Shown here piece by piece: positions 46,101 through 58,100 of a stretch of 64,000 bases of DNA; within the stretch, counting starts at the first letter, position 1, and the number at the start of each line of letters is the position of its first letter. The translations under genes and the position numbers were made by a program. The notes under the pieces were generated by a model, which ran no database searches, was not told the DNA's origin, and saw nothing but the letters and a program-made list of their open reading frames with translations. Source of the DNA: Notamacropus eugenii (taxonomy: Eukaryota > Chordata > Mammalia > Diprotodontia > Macropodidae); contig NC_092874.1 of the NCBI RefSeq assembly GCF_028372415.1, positions 336,182,651 to 336,246,650 of the forward strand, in the 5' to 3' direction.

Positions 46101-49100
46101 ATAATTGGGGGATGGAATAGGATGGAGGGAAATATAGTTAGTTTTTCAAAACACTTATGGAAGTGTTTTGCATAACTACTCATTATTAATCTATATTGAA
46201 TTGCTTGCCTTCTCAATGAAGGTGTATTGGGAGGGAAGAAGGGGGAAAATTTGAAACTCAAAAGTTTTAAAAAAACAAATATTAAAAAAGTGTTTTTATA
46301 TGCAACTGGGAAATAAGATATACAGGCAATGGAGTATAGAAATCTATCTTGCCTTTCAAGAAAGTAAAGGGAAGGGGATTAGAGGGGTGGATAATAAAAG
46401 GGAGGGCAGACTGGGGGAAGGGGTAATTAGGATACGTATCATCTTGGGGTGGGGGAAGGGAAGAGATGGGGAGAAAATTTGGAACTCAAAATCTTGTGGA
46501 AATAAATGTTGAAAACTAAAAATAAATAAATAGTTTATTTGAAATTTTAAGATGAACTATGAAAAAAAGTTGACAATTGAGAGATCAAAGTTTCTTTGGA
46601 GAAAGTAGTTTTGGTTGAATAATGAGAAAGGGAACCAGAACCTAGAAAATTAAGAAGAGTGTGAGAGGAGAGGAAATAGAGGCACTTATAGGACACTACC
46701 TTCTCAAAGCATTTAGCCATAAAAGAGAGGAGAAATATGGGATAGCAGTGGGATAGAAGGATTCGATAAGGGTTTTTTGAGAATGAAAAGAGACATGAGC
46801 ATGTTTGTGGATAGTAGGGAAGCAGCTGATGGTCAGGGATAATATTGAAGATAACTGAAAGAGTGGGAATGATATTGTGGAGCAGTCTGACAGAGGAGAA
46901 AGGATGGAATGGGATCACTTGTACATGTAGAGGGATGGGAGTTACCCTTGGCAAGAAGTGCTGCTTCTTCATGTGAGACAGGGGTGAAGAAAGAGATTGT
47001 GGCAGAAGACATCTGGGTGATATTTGGTATGGAGGGGAAAAGAGAGAACTCTCAGTGAGTGGCCTAAATATTTTAAGTAAAATATGAGGCAAGATTCTCA
47101 ACTGAGTAGGTGGCGTTGGTGAGCCATGGGAGGTTTGAGGATGAATGAAAAGGTTTGGAAGAGCCAGTGTGGTGAATGAGATAGTGAATAAATTAGGCTG
47201 GTAAAAAAGGATTGCCTGGCAGCAGTGAGGGCCTAGATGAAGTTGTGTAAGAAGTTTGTAGTAGACCCAATCAGGATAATTTCTTTCTCCATCTTCATTC
47301 AGCAGCATATGTGTGGTACTGAATGCAGTGGTTGGTGTGAGTGATCCAAGACTGAGGCTTGACAGGGCTCACCTGATAATGTAAGGAGGCAACAGACTCA
47401 GGAGAAGAGAATAACATAGAGTTGAACTAGTTCACCAAGGCAATGAGGTGGAGAAAGGAGAGGAGTGTGGCTACTATAGGAGTGCTGGCTTGGAAGAGAG
47501 CTGACCGTATGAAGGATTAAAGGTCATGGTGTAGATAAAGAACAGGTTTTGGTATTAGATGGCAAGGTGGAAATCCAATAGATTGTGATCAGATAAGGCA
47601 GTTTTAGAATTAATGAACTTGGAAATGAAGCATTTATAAGGTGATGGCAAAATTAAGACTATGAATCTTTATGTGTAGCTGAGGTGGAGTGGAGAAGTAG
47701 GTCATGGGAAGTAAGTTGATTAACTGACTGGTTAAGAAGCTTGATGAAATATCAGTATATATGTTGAAGTCCCCTAGTATGCTGGCAGGATTTGGGGAGG
47801 AGAGAGATTCTGAGACAGGTACTGAATTAATTGAGGAAGGAAGAGGAGTGTCTAGAAGGTCTGTAGGATTTTGATTGGGTGATAGGTGTGGATTGCATGA
47901 CACTCAAAGAAGGCCAGGTTAGTGAGTGATGGTAGTAGAGAGAGAACCCTAAAGAGACAATGGGGAGCAAGAAGTATTTCAACTTCTTTTTCTTAGGAGA
48001 ATAAATGAAAGTGCAGCCAATACTGGAAAAGGAAGTCAAGGAGACTATTTCATCAGGAGAGAGCTGAGTCTGTGAGAGCCAAAAATGGAAGGAATGGGAA
48101 AGATAAAGGTTTTAGATGGAAAAAAACGTATTTCCTATTGGAATAGGGCACAGATTGTGAGTATATTTTGGTTGAAACTTCGTGAGTGGTTGGGTTGTGG
48201 AGAATGGCAATAAACAATTGGGTAGAATGAAGAATGAGGTTTGGATGATGACCTGTGGGACTCTGTAATCCCTGGGATGGGAATGATATTATGGGTGGGG
48301 TGGGGTGGTGATGTTTGTTAATCGTTCAGTGAAAAATTTGGAGACATTTTCAAAGTATTCTGAGGGGAGTTGTTTCAGGCTTGAGAAGTTTGGGCAGAGA
48401 AGCAAGAAATTAGAGCAGGAGAACAGGCTAGAAACTTAATGGAGCGATGCTTTCTCCCCTCACCAGGCAGGAGCCTAGTGTGATGCAGTGGTGCCTTGGA
48501 CATTGGCAATCAGGCAGCAGACTTGGGGAGATCAGGCAGGAAGTGCATGGGGCACTGTGGTAATATGCTTTTGAACCCTTTTAGGATTATTTGTGTGTGT
48601 GTATGTGAAACTGTCTACTCTTGCTGATTCCTCATTTGGGCTGATGGAATCTGTTTAAGAGAAAGGCCAAGTCTGTCAGCCACACTAAGAGATATTTGTG
48701 CTTGTTTCTCTTTCTGTTCATTTATGTTGGCACCAAACTGTTTTAGTCTATGTGGACTTTTACTTAATTTAGATCCATAGTAGACAAGTGTAAGATTGTC
48801 TAGACAAAGAAATCTAAGATATTTTAAAATGTAGAGCAACCATAAAGGCTAGAAGAATAAGACCAGATTCCCTGTTACATGGGTGAAGCTTAGATCCAGT
48901 TCCTGTAAGACAAAGAAATTCCTTTAGTCATTGAGAAGTGATGCCAGAATCCTGGATTGGGTTGAGCTGGAATCAGGCTCCTGCAAGGTCTGTGGGCTTT
49001 GAAGATAAATCCCCCACTGTGTAGTTCAGGACAGAACTGGATGTCTAACTTTAAAAAGAGCTGGAGAGAAAAGAATCTGTAAAAATACTTCCACCTCATG

Positions 49101-52100
49101 AAAGGGCAGCATTTATATTTCATCCATTGGAGAAATGAAATGTGCAGATTCTTAAGACAAATTAAATTGATGTATCAAGTTAGTTTTTCAAAAGAGTGAT
49201 ACACTATTATGCATTAAGAGCACATACGATAGATTTTTGGTTGTGTGGAGGTATATTGGCAGAAGTTGTATTTTATATTTGTCTGCAATTTCAGTTTAAG
49301 TTTTTCTTTCCAGTAAATCTAAAAACTAAGGAAAAAGTGCTAAAGCCTTATCTGTTACTTAGGAAGCCTTTTAACTTTTTGTCTCTAACTTGAAGAAGGA
49401 GGTTTATTTTTCAACTATTAAAAATTGCCTGGAGAAGAAGAGGTATGACCCAAGGGGGAAAGGGCAACTAATATATTTTTTGAAAAGAAGGCAATATTAT
49501 TTTTTGGTAGGGAGCCTTTAATTTGCTAAACTCTAGTAGTCTTTTCTGAGTAAATGAGCAGAATTTAATTCCTGATTAAATTAGAATCAAAATCCGCTAC
49601 AAAGAATTAGAATAGAATGTCCTATTCAGGTTCCAAAGAAACCCAGATAGAAATGTTTAATGAAGCAAAAAGAGAATCCAAACCAGTAAATGGAAAAGTT
49701 TTATCACTGATCACCCAGCAACAAAATTATGCATTGAGTTAGAGAAACATAAGCATATTATCCCATTTTGCAAAAGAGACAGATTGAATGGAGAAAAAAG
49801 TAAACTGCATTTCACAATTCACTCAAAACATTTGAAACATGATGAGAAAGCGGAGGGTAAAGGCTTAATACTATGAGAAAGAAAACCGTGATCAGTTGTA
49901 ATTTTGTGATTTGCCACAATCAGTCTGGGTGTCAAATTCAGTAACTTAAAAAAAGAATTAAAGGAAATTAAAGGTCTTTCACATTGTGTGGGGGGAAGCA
50001 CAAACCCCACCTTACTCAGATTGGCTGCTCAGAGGCATCTCAAAGTAAAAACAGAAAATCTCCCTTATCCAGCTTTAGGCTTTCGTAGAAGCAGGCAGTC
50101 CGTGAGGCGCCTTACAGAAGAAGAATGGCAACTTATACGGACCTGACGCAGAAGTCCCCCCTCCCGCCGCTTAACGTTATTCTCATTGGCTGAGAAGCAA
50201 GGTCTTACATTCTAGGCACGAAATCTAACCAGTCCCTTTTGGAACCCAGTTTAAATTTCCCACTCCTGGACGTTACAAAGCCCCTGAAAATACACGTCAT
50301 CATATGCAAATTAGGCATTGAAAACATATGCAAATGAATCATTGGTGACTCATGCTAATTGGGCATTGAGACCTTATGCAAATCAGGTGGACCTATGCGA
50401 GGACTGCAGACTGCGTGCACGTATGCAAATTAGGTATTGAGGAGTTAGTGAGTCATATCCAATCATTGATCCTAATGCAGTACATAGCCTTATATGGAAA
50501 TCACCTGACTCTGGAGGAATGGAAACCTGGGCCTAAGGTCTTTTTTACTCTAGGGAGAAGACTCCATATCCTTGAGAAGTCTTCACTAAATGTGTTCCCA
50601 CTCAATATTGACCCAGTGTAGACTTGAAGCCCAATTTTAAAAATTCAAGTTAATTCCTCCCTTCCCTCTTTGAAGTATCTCCCTCCTGCCGTCCCCTTCC
50701 TCATCCATAGGGAAGGCAAGAAAATACAAAACCCATTACAAATATGTGTAGTCATGCAAAACAAATTTCCACAATAGCTATGTTTCAAAAAAAGAAAGAT
50801 TTTAAAAGAGCTTTAATTTGTATACTGAGCCCATCAGCTCTCTCTGAAGGTGGGTAACATTTCATCATGAACCTTTTGAAATTGTGGTTGGTCATTGTGT
50901 TGGTCAATTACTAAGTCTTTCAAAGCTGGTTATCTTTGTAGTATTGCTGTTATTGTAGAAATTGTTCTCCTGGTTCTGCTCATTTCACTTTGCATCTGTT
51001 CCTATAAGTCTGTTCAGGTTTTTTTTGAAACCATTCCCTTCATTACTTCTTACAGCACTATAGTATTCCACCACACGCATGTACCATAACTTGTTTAGCC
51101 ATTGCCAGATTGGTGGGCATCTTCACACTTTCCAATTCTTTGCCACTACAAAAAGAGAAGCTATAAATATTTATATTTGTGTGATGCGTTTTTTAAATTG
51201 TATTCCTCTTGTTCTTTGTGTGTCTTTGCAGGTAGACTCCCAAGTATTTTATATTGTCTATAGTTATTTTAAATGAAATTTCTCTACCTCTTCCTGCTGG
51301 ATTTTATATCCTGCCACTTGGCAGAAATTGTTAGTTGTTTTGATTATTTTTTAGTTGACTCTAGGCTCTCTAACTAAGCAAACCATCATATTATCTGTAA
51401 AAAGTGATCGTTTTGTTTATGCTTTGCCTTTGCTATTCCTTCAGTTTCTTTTTCTTAACGTATTGCTATAGCTATCATTTCTAATATAATATTGAATAGT
51501 AATGGTGATAATGGACATCCTTGCTTCACCCTTTTCCTTATGGGAAAAACTTCTAGCTGATCCCCATTGCAGATATTGTTTGATCTTTGTTTTAGATAGA
51601 TAGTACTTACTATTTTAAGGACAGTTCCATTTATTCATATGCTTTCTAAAGTTATTTTTTCTTTAAAGCAAGGATGAGTGTTGTATTTTGTCAAAATCCT
51701 TTTATTGCATTTTTTTAAATGATCATGATTTTTGCTGTTTTTATTAACATGGTCAGTTATGTTTATGGTTTTCCTAATATTGAACTAGTTGGCTTTCTTT
51801 GTTATAAATATAGCATTTGACTTTTGTGATATATTGGTGTAATCTCCTGGATGATATTTTATTTAATATTTTTGCATCAGTATTCATTAGGGAGATTGGT
51901 TTATAGTTTTCTGTCTCTGTTTTGACTCTCCCTAGCTTAGGTATCAAGACTGTCTTTGTCATAGGAAGAATTTAGTAGGATCCTATCTTTACTTATTTTT
52001 AAAAAACAAACAAAATGGTCAAAAAGAAGAAATCAGTTTGCAGAAACTGCAATATATATTTAAGGAATATTTTTTAAGGATCTCATTAAGGTGAAAGGAA

Positions 52101-55100
52101 AATAATGAGATAGTTGATGATTGTCATGCTTCTAGAACTGCAGACTAACTGCATGTGGAGAAATACCTAACTGAAAAGGATAAACAATCCTCATCATTGG
52201 TCAAAAACTCACACTGAACTTAAGGAGTTTATTTAGAATTCCAGGGCCCAATGGGCAATGGAGAAATTCTAGGAAAAAATTGAAAGGATTAGATCAGGAA
52301 AAGACAGTTTGCCTTAGGAAATATGTTTTTCATTTATTATGTCTGATGAGACAGTTCCTCCTAAAGGAGGTGAGGTTAAGTTAGAGAATTCTAAGATTAA
52401 TTTCATAGAGTCTGATAATTTTGTAAATTTGAAAAAGTAGCTTAAATCACAGAGCAGACATTAGAGTTGAACAGTGTAAAATTTAGGTTTTTATTGCTTG
52501 ATAAATCAATTGGAAACTATTACTATTCACAGCATAGTTGATCTTTGCTTTGGATAATAATTTCAGATGTCATATCTTTGTGGATATGTTACTAAAAGTG
52601 TTAACTAATTTACAAGTTTCTGAATGCAAGCAGCATTGAATGCCGAAATTGGGAGATAATAAAATGCTTTTTTCCATAGAGATGATCTGGAAAGGCACTT
52701 ATCGGGATTAATATTACTATATTAATGTTCAGTTTCTCTTTATTTTTATGTTTTAAATTCATGATTGTTTTACATTAGTGTTATGTTTACAAGTTTCTTG
52801 CATTGCAATTTTGGAAAATTTACTTATAGAAATGCTATTAATTTTTAGGAATGATACCTAGGGTATGATGCATTTGTAAGATAAAGAGATTGAACCATTT
52901 TTGATTTGAATGCTCTGATGTTTTATGAATAAGGGCATCTTTTAGTAGTGGCATTTATCTGGTAGATGTTGTGGCCTTCCTCTGGTTGATGATTGCCTTA
53001 AGTATTAAAATATACATAATCCTATAAGCTGAGTTAGTTACGTTTTGACAAGTAATACAGCAGACTTTGGAAAGTTGTGTAAATGCATACATTAAACAAG
53101 TAAAATGGCAGAAATGGCCATGATGGAGAAATTGCAACCTAAGTGTGACAAGAGCTGTAGCATGCAGGGTCTTGTATAGCTGTAAGGGAAGCAGAATAGA
53201 CTTCTCTAGCCACTTCTCCTCTTACCCTTCTCCAAGGAAGACTTTAATTCTTGCAAGGAGGGAGAGGAGGAGGAGGGGAAAGAGGTGGAAGTAGCAGTGG
53301 CTGGGGCCAGATAGTTTGGCCACTCTGCTCTCCTCAGAGACAGAGGGTACTGTGCTACATTCATATCTATCTGCTCCCATAAATGATATTAATCTAGAGG
53401 ATGTGATTTTCAGGTTCAGTCTACCTTGCTGATTCCTGTTTCATTATTGGAAGAAGGAAGACTCTAAACTTTTTATCCAAGGCTTTGACTTCTTTGCTGG
53501 TTCCACAGGAAATACACATGGTAGGTAGCCAAGAAACCCATTTATTCAAACAACAAAATAAAAATCAGAGAAAATATACATAGTAGAATATATGCCAGAT
53601 AATACAGAGTAAAGGAGCTCTTCCATTGGGAGTAAGGTAACTCACTTGAACCAAGAGATACTTCTAGATCTCACCCAAGGGGAAGTTCCTTAAAGTCTCT
53701 ATGGTAGCAAACCAGGGATAGGGACATAATGGAGACTGTCAGCTCTTCTCATGTTGGCCTCTTCCCACAGTCGTTTTCTTCATCAACTTGAAGTGGAGTT
53801 GGCATCTTCCATCCTCACTCTCAAAGCCAGAAGCCTGAAGTACCCAAAGCCAAAGAGATTTGAAGCAGGTCCAAAGACTTGAAGAGATTCCAAGAAAGTC
53901 TGAAGACAACTGAAGAGACCTTCTCTCTCATTCTTGTCAACTCTGTTCTCCCTCAGTGCATGGCATGGCATGGCATTCATTTCCATTGATGAGGAGAGAG
54001 GTTCTTGGGCTTTGGGATTAGGATAAGATTAAAGATTTTTTACTTCATTAAGGAGTAACATAGAAAGCATAGTTTGAAAATAGATTTCATGAGGAATATT
54101 TAGAAGCTATTGAAATGTGAAATAGCCTTTCTATTCTGTATTTAAATGATGACTTTGTTGGTTCCTTGGAAAACTGAACTATAGTGCTCTACCCTATTTA
54201 AGTGAGACTTTAGACTTTCTTCCATAGGGTCTAGCATAACTAATAAGCAAGTTACCTGCAGGCTCCTCTCATGGATATGGGACAATCTGCTACATAAAAT
54301 ACTGAGAAACCCCAGAGAAAATGTGAACCTGTTCACTGTGCCAAGGTATGTAGTCAGGAGATTGGTTTAGGTTGAATATAAAGACTTAAATTAAAAATTC
54401 ATTCCATTCACAAGATTTTTTTTGGTAGACTTCACGAAGACTAGGTAGAATGATCTTTCAGAAGTAAAGCTAAGGCTATCATCCTGGAAATGGCCAGGCA
54501 AGTTAGAAATAAAAGGCCTAAACTGTATCCGTAGCCAAAAACGTAGCCTGTCTTCTTCCCCCACCCTTTTAGATATTATAATGACTATTTATCTGATTTT
54601 TTTCCCCTCAGTTTCTATTAGCCAGTCTAAAAGACCATACTCTTCTTAAGACTAGCTTTTTTTTTTTTAAGTTGGCCTTACCTTGCTCTTGTGGGAGGCA
54701 AGCACAATGGGCAATTGCTGTCAGTTGATGCTGTCATCCAAAAAGTTACTTTGCAAAGCTCCAAATTTTCTTTAATAACCCAAGTCCAATAATATTGTTG
54801 TACCTGCCTCATATGCTAGATACACGTTGTTGGGAACTAATTAAAGTCTTTTGTTAACATGCAGGTTGATAAAAGACTAAGTGCTGTAAGTAGGAATGTG
54901 TTTTCATTACAATATATTTTCAGGATGACTTAAAGTTTATGGTACTACTAAAGCAGATTCAGAAGCAGTTACAAAGAAACTGAAGAAAGATTGTAACCAG
55001 ATACTTACTGCTTTCCACCCAAACTGCTATGGAAAACTGAAGTCTTGAAAACTGGGTTTATGCATCCCACTACAGAGAAACTTTTGCTCCTATTAAATTT

Positions 55101-58100
55101 AAAACAAAAGTATAGGGCAGGGATGGAGAACCTGGGGCCTCGAGGCAGGTCCCCCACTCTTGGTATAAGGTAACTGTAATAGTGCCTGTCTTTCTTGTCC
55201 AAAAGAGGAGGGCTTGCCATTTCAGAGCAAAAAGACTGCCTTACAGTAGTGTCTATACTTCCAGGACAAAAGGACTCGATATTGAATGCAATGACTTGTC
55301 CTGATAAGTGCCTTTTTGGAGGGAATTGGGAAAGACTTATCTGGGAAGGCGAGGTGTATATATTATTACCTAAATTTTAGAGCAGCTAACTGCCCTTTTT
55401 TGTGTGTTCACCTGCTGTATACATATGTATTCTGTAAGATGGTATTTGATAGTGTGGGTGTATATTAGTATACAAAATATCTGTAATGATTGATATACAA
55501 ATGTTACTATCGATGACTAGACAGTTCTTCAATAACATGACTGCATTTTCTAAGGGAATAGGCATAGCAGTAGTCATATTAGGACTGATGCTCTTTTGGA
55601 ATAGGCCCATCTTGTTATTTTATTAGATAATATAAAATAAGGAGAGAAGGTGGATGGTGGAAAAGCTTTAATAACCTATTGTTTCCCAGTATTCTCTTTA
55701 TTCTAAAAGGACAGTTTTCTAATTGGCACAACTTAGAGCCCCGGCATGGTTAGCACCTTAATGTCCTCACTGCTTAGGAAAGGGAAACAAAATTTAATTG
55801 CACTCAATTAGGATAAACCAAAACTGCAGCTCTAGGCTGTATTGTACCCATAAAAAAAAGTCTAAAAGAGGCTATTAGTTGGTACAATTAGAAAAGCAAC
55901 CGTCCTATGACAGAAACCTAATTGAATCAATTCCAGGTGAGCTTTGGAGAACTCTACATCCTTTCTGCTCTAGGCTCCCCATTCCCATGAGAATACTCCT
56001 CTTTGTATTAAAGAGTGAAAAAATCCAATAGGGTAAGATACTCAGAGCCATGCTCTGAGGTCCAGGATTTCTTGAATGAACCAGGGACTTTGATGACTTC
56101 TCCCATTATCACTGACTTGACAATGTAAGCAATGGATCAAGAATCCCTTCTAACCTGTGGTCATGGAATGGTGCAATAGTGCAAGTGAGAAGGAGTGAGA
56201 CCCTGAAATAAGGTGGTAACTGAGTAAAATGGAAAGCAGGAAATGGATGTGAGATGTTCTGGAGGTAGAATCAACAGTGTTTAGAAAATGATGATAAGCT
56301 TAGAGGGAAGAATGGAGGGTAACTCTTAAGACTGTGAACAAGGGTGATTAGAAAGACAGTGGAGCCTTTGACAAAAATTGGTCTTTTACTAGAAAAGGAA
56401 AGTTTAGGGAAAAGCATGGAGATCTGAAATTTTCTCAGTTCTCATTCTTTGTGACCTTCTGCAACTGAACTGGTTCCTCTCTCTCTACCCTCCTTCTCTC
56501 CTCTAGGTAATCTCATCAACTCCTAGTACCTTGCCAGTAGTAGGTGCTTAATACATGTTTGTTGAATGAACAGATGAAATCTGCACTGTCCTCTTTAGGC
56601 CCTCTTCTTTAGGACTCATTTCTCGTAGTTGGCTGAGGTGACTTAACATGGCTTTGATTCCCATGTAGCAAAACTTGATTTTTCTGTATTTTGTGAAAGA
56701 ACAAAGCTGTAAGTACTTCCTACCTATTATTGTATGAGGAGAGGAATGGGGGAAGAGCTGAACTTGTCTGCTTTTTATGTACTAGTACAGTGAGGCCAAG
56801 TTTGGGATGGTTTATTCCATTCTGAGGTGATGTATTTAAAGCTAAAGCTTTGGTTTGCTCCAAAGCAGTTGTGATTCACAGCTGCTTCAGGAAAATAGGT
56901 TGTGGAGAGGGAGCCATGAGACCACAGCAGAGAGTTTTAGCCTGGGGAAAAGAGTTGGTGGAGTGTTGAATATTAATGTGGAGTGGGAATGGGGGTAGAA
57001 TATATTTATTTATTTTTTTGCTTGGTGGTTGTAGTTGCTGTGGTATAGGACCAGATTCCTGATAAGGAAATTCTTTCCACCAGTTCATATTGGCAACTCT
57101 TCTGCAATTTATAGTTTTAGAGAATTGCCTTGGGCATAAATAACTTGTCCACTCACACACAGTATTCAGGAGTAAGAACTTGAACCCAGGTCTTACAGAC
57201 TCCAAGGATGACCCTTTATCCACTCTGCCAAGTTATCTCTCAGGATATTTATTAAATTGTGAAAATGAAGCTTCATTATTCCACGGTATCTTCCTAAGAT
57301 TAATTTGTTGAAGGGATAATTTGATTATATCACATTCTTTAGTTTTCTGATCTAACCTTCTGGAGGCTTTTTCACCATTCTCAAGTTTGTGCATCTAAAG
57401 GCTGAGGATCACAGCCATGAATTTTGCTATGTATGTGTGTTTTTGAAAAAAGATCAATCACAAAGCTGAAAAGAAACCATTACCAAACAATGTGTTTTGA
57501 GGATGAAATACAGAAAAGCTTTCAATGAAATCAATTTTTAGGACAGTGTATCTTTTTCTTTAAGTCTTAACTATTAGCAATCTATTCCATTTTTAGTCTA
57601 ATTCCCCAAGTCTGGATTAGATGTTTCTACATCTTCCTGAATCAAAACTGATAAACAGAAGTCGTTTCCAAAGGTTCATATTCATTCTTCAGGTTCTTGG
57701 CCTAAAATCCAAGGTCATCCAGTTATCTCAAAAAGAGAATATCTTTGACTCCTCCCAAACTAAGCAAAAGTAATTAATTGCTTTGTTTTTTTCTAATGCT
57801 TTTCTAATGCTTCTAAGAGCTATGTAAAAGAAGTGGAGAAATTGCTATAGTCAGGTAGGGTGTATCAGCTTCAAAATATGAGAATCTCTTGACTTTTTTT
57901 CTAGATCAGTAATGTTACTTTACTATTCTACTTTTTTTTTTTTGCTCAGCTTTTTAAAAATCTTTACCCTTCCTTCCTTGAGAGACTTTGCCGCTCCCTC
58001 AGAAGTTTTAATTGCATCCACATGTAATGATCAGAGCTTGGTATAATTTGCTTTGCAGTTGGTTTCCTAGTAAAAACTAATTTTATAAACTGTTCCTGGA

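Larger units (their letters stand above)
42490..48560 (-). repeat. L2 LINE, nearly full length, antisense, with nested insertions
   Basis: The 3' end is at left (CAATCAATATTTATTAAGCA). Antisense 3'UTR/ORF text runs to 44184 (GATCCTGAAGGTGATAGAGA, GCACCAGGGTGGTAGCAGTG). It resumes at 46572 with the reverse transcriptase; the minus-strand frame 47308-46547 includes [10 protein letters not shown] and [11 protein letters not shown], matching L2 RT motifs. The endonuclease follows at 47903-47634 with [14 protein letters not shown]. The 5' part reaches about 48560. Without the SINEs at 42521-42772 and 43548-43766 and the HAL1-like element at 44185-46571, about 3.2 kb remain, close to full L2 length. 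Frames are broken by many mutations. Confidence 0.8.

Noticed and set aside
46547-47308. 253-codon minus-strand open frame as a host gene
   Set aside because: The sequence [21 protein letters not shown] is L2 reverse transcriptase. The open frame is a remnant.
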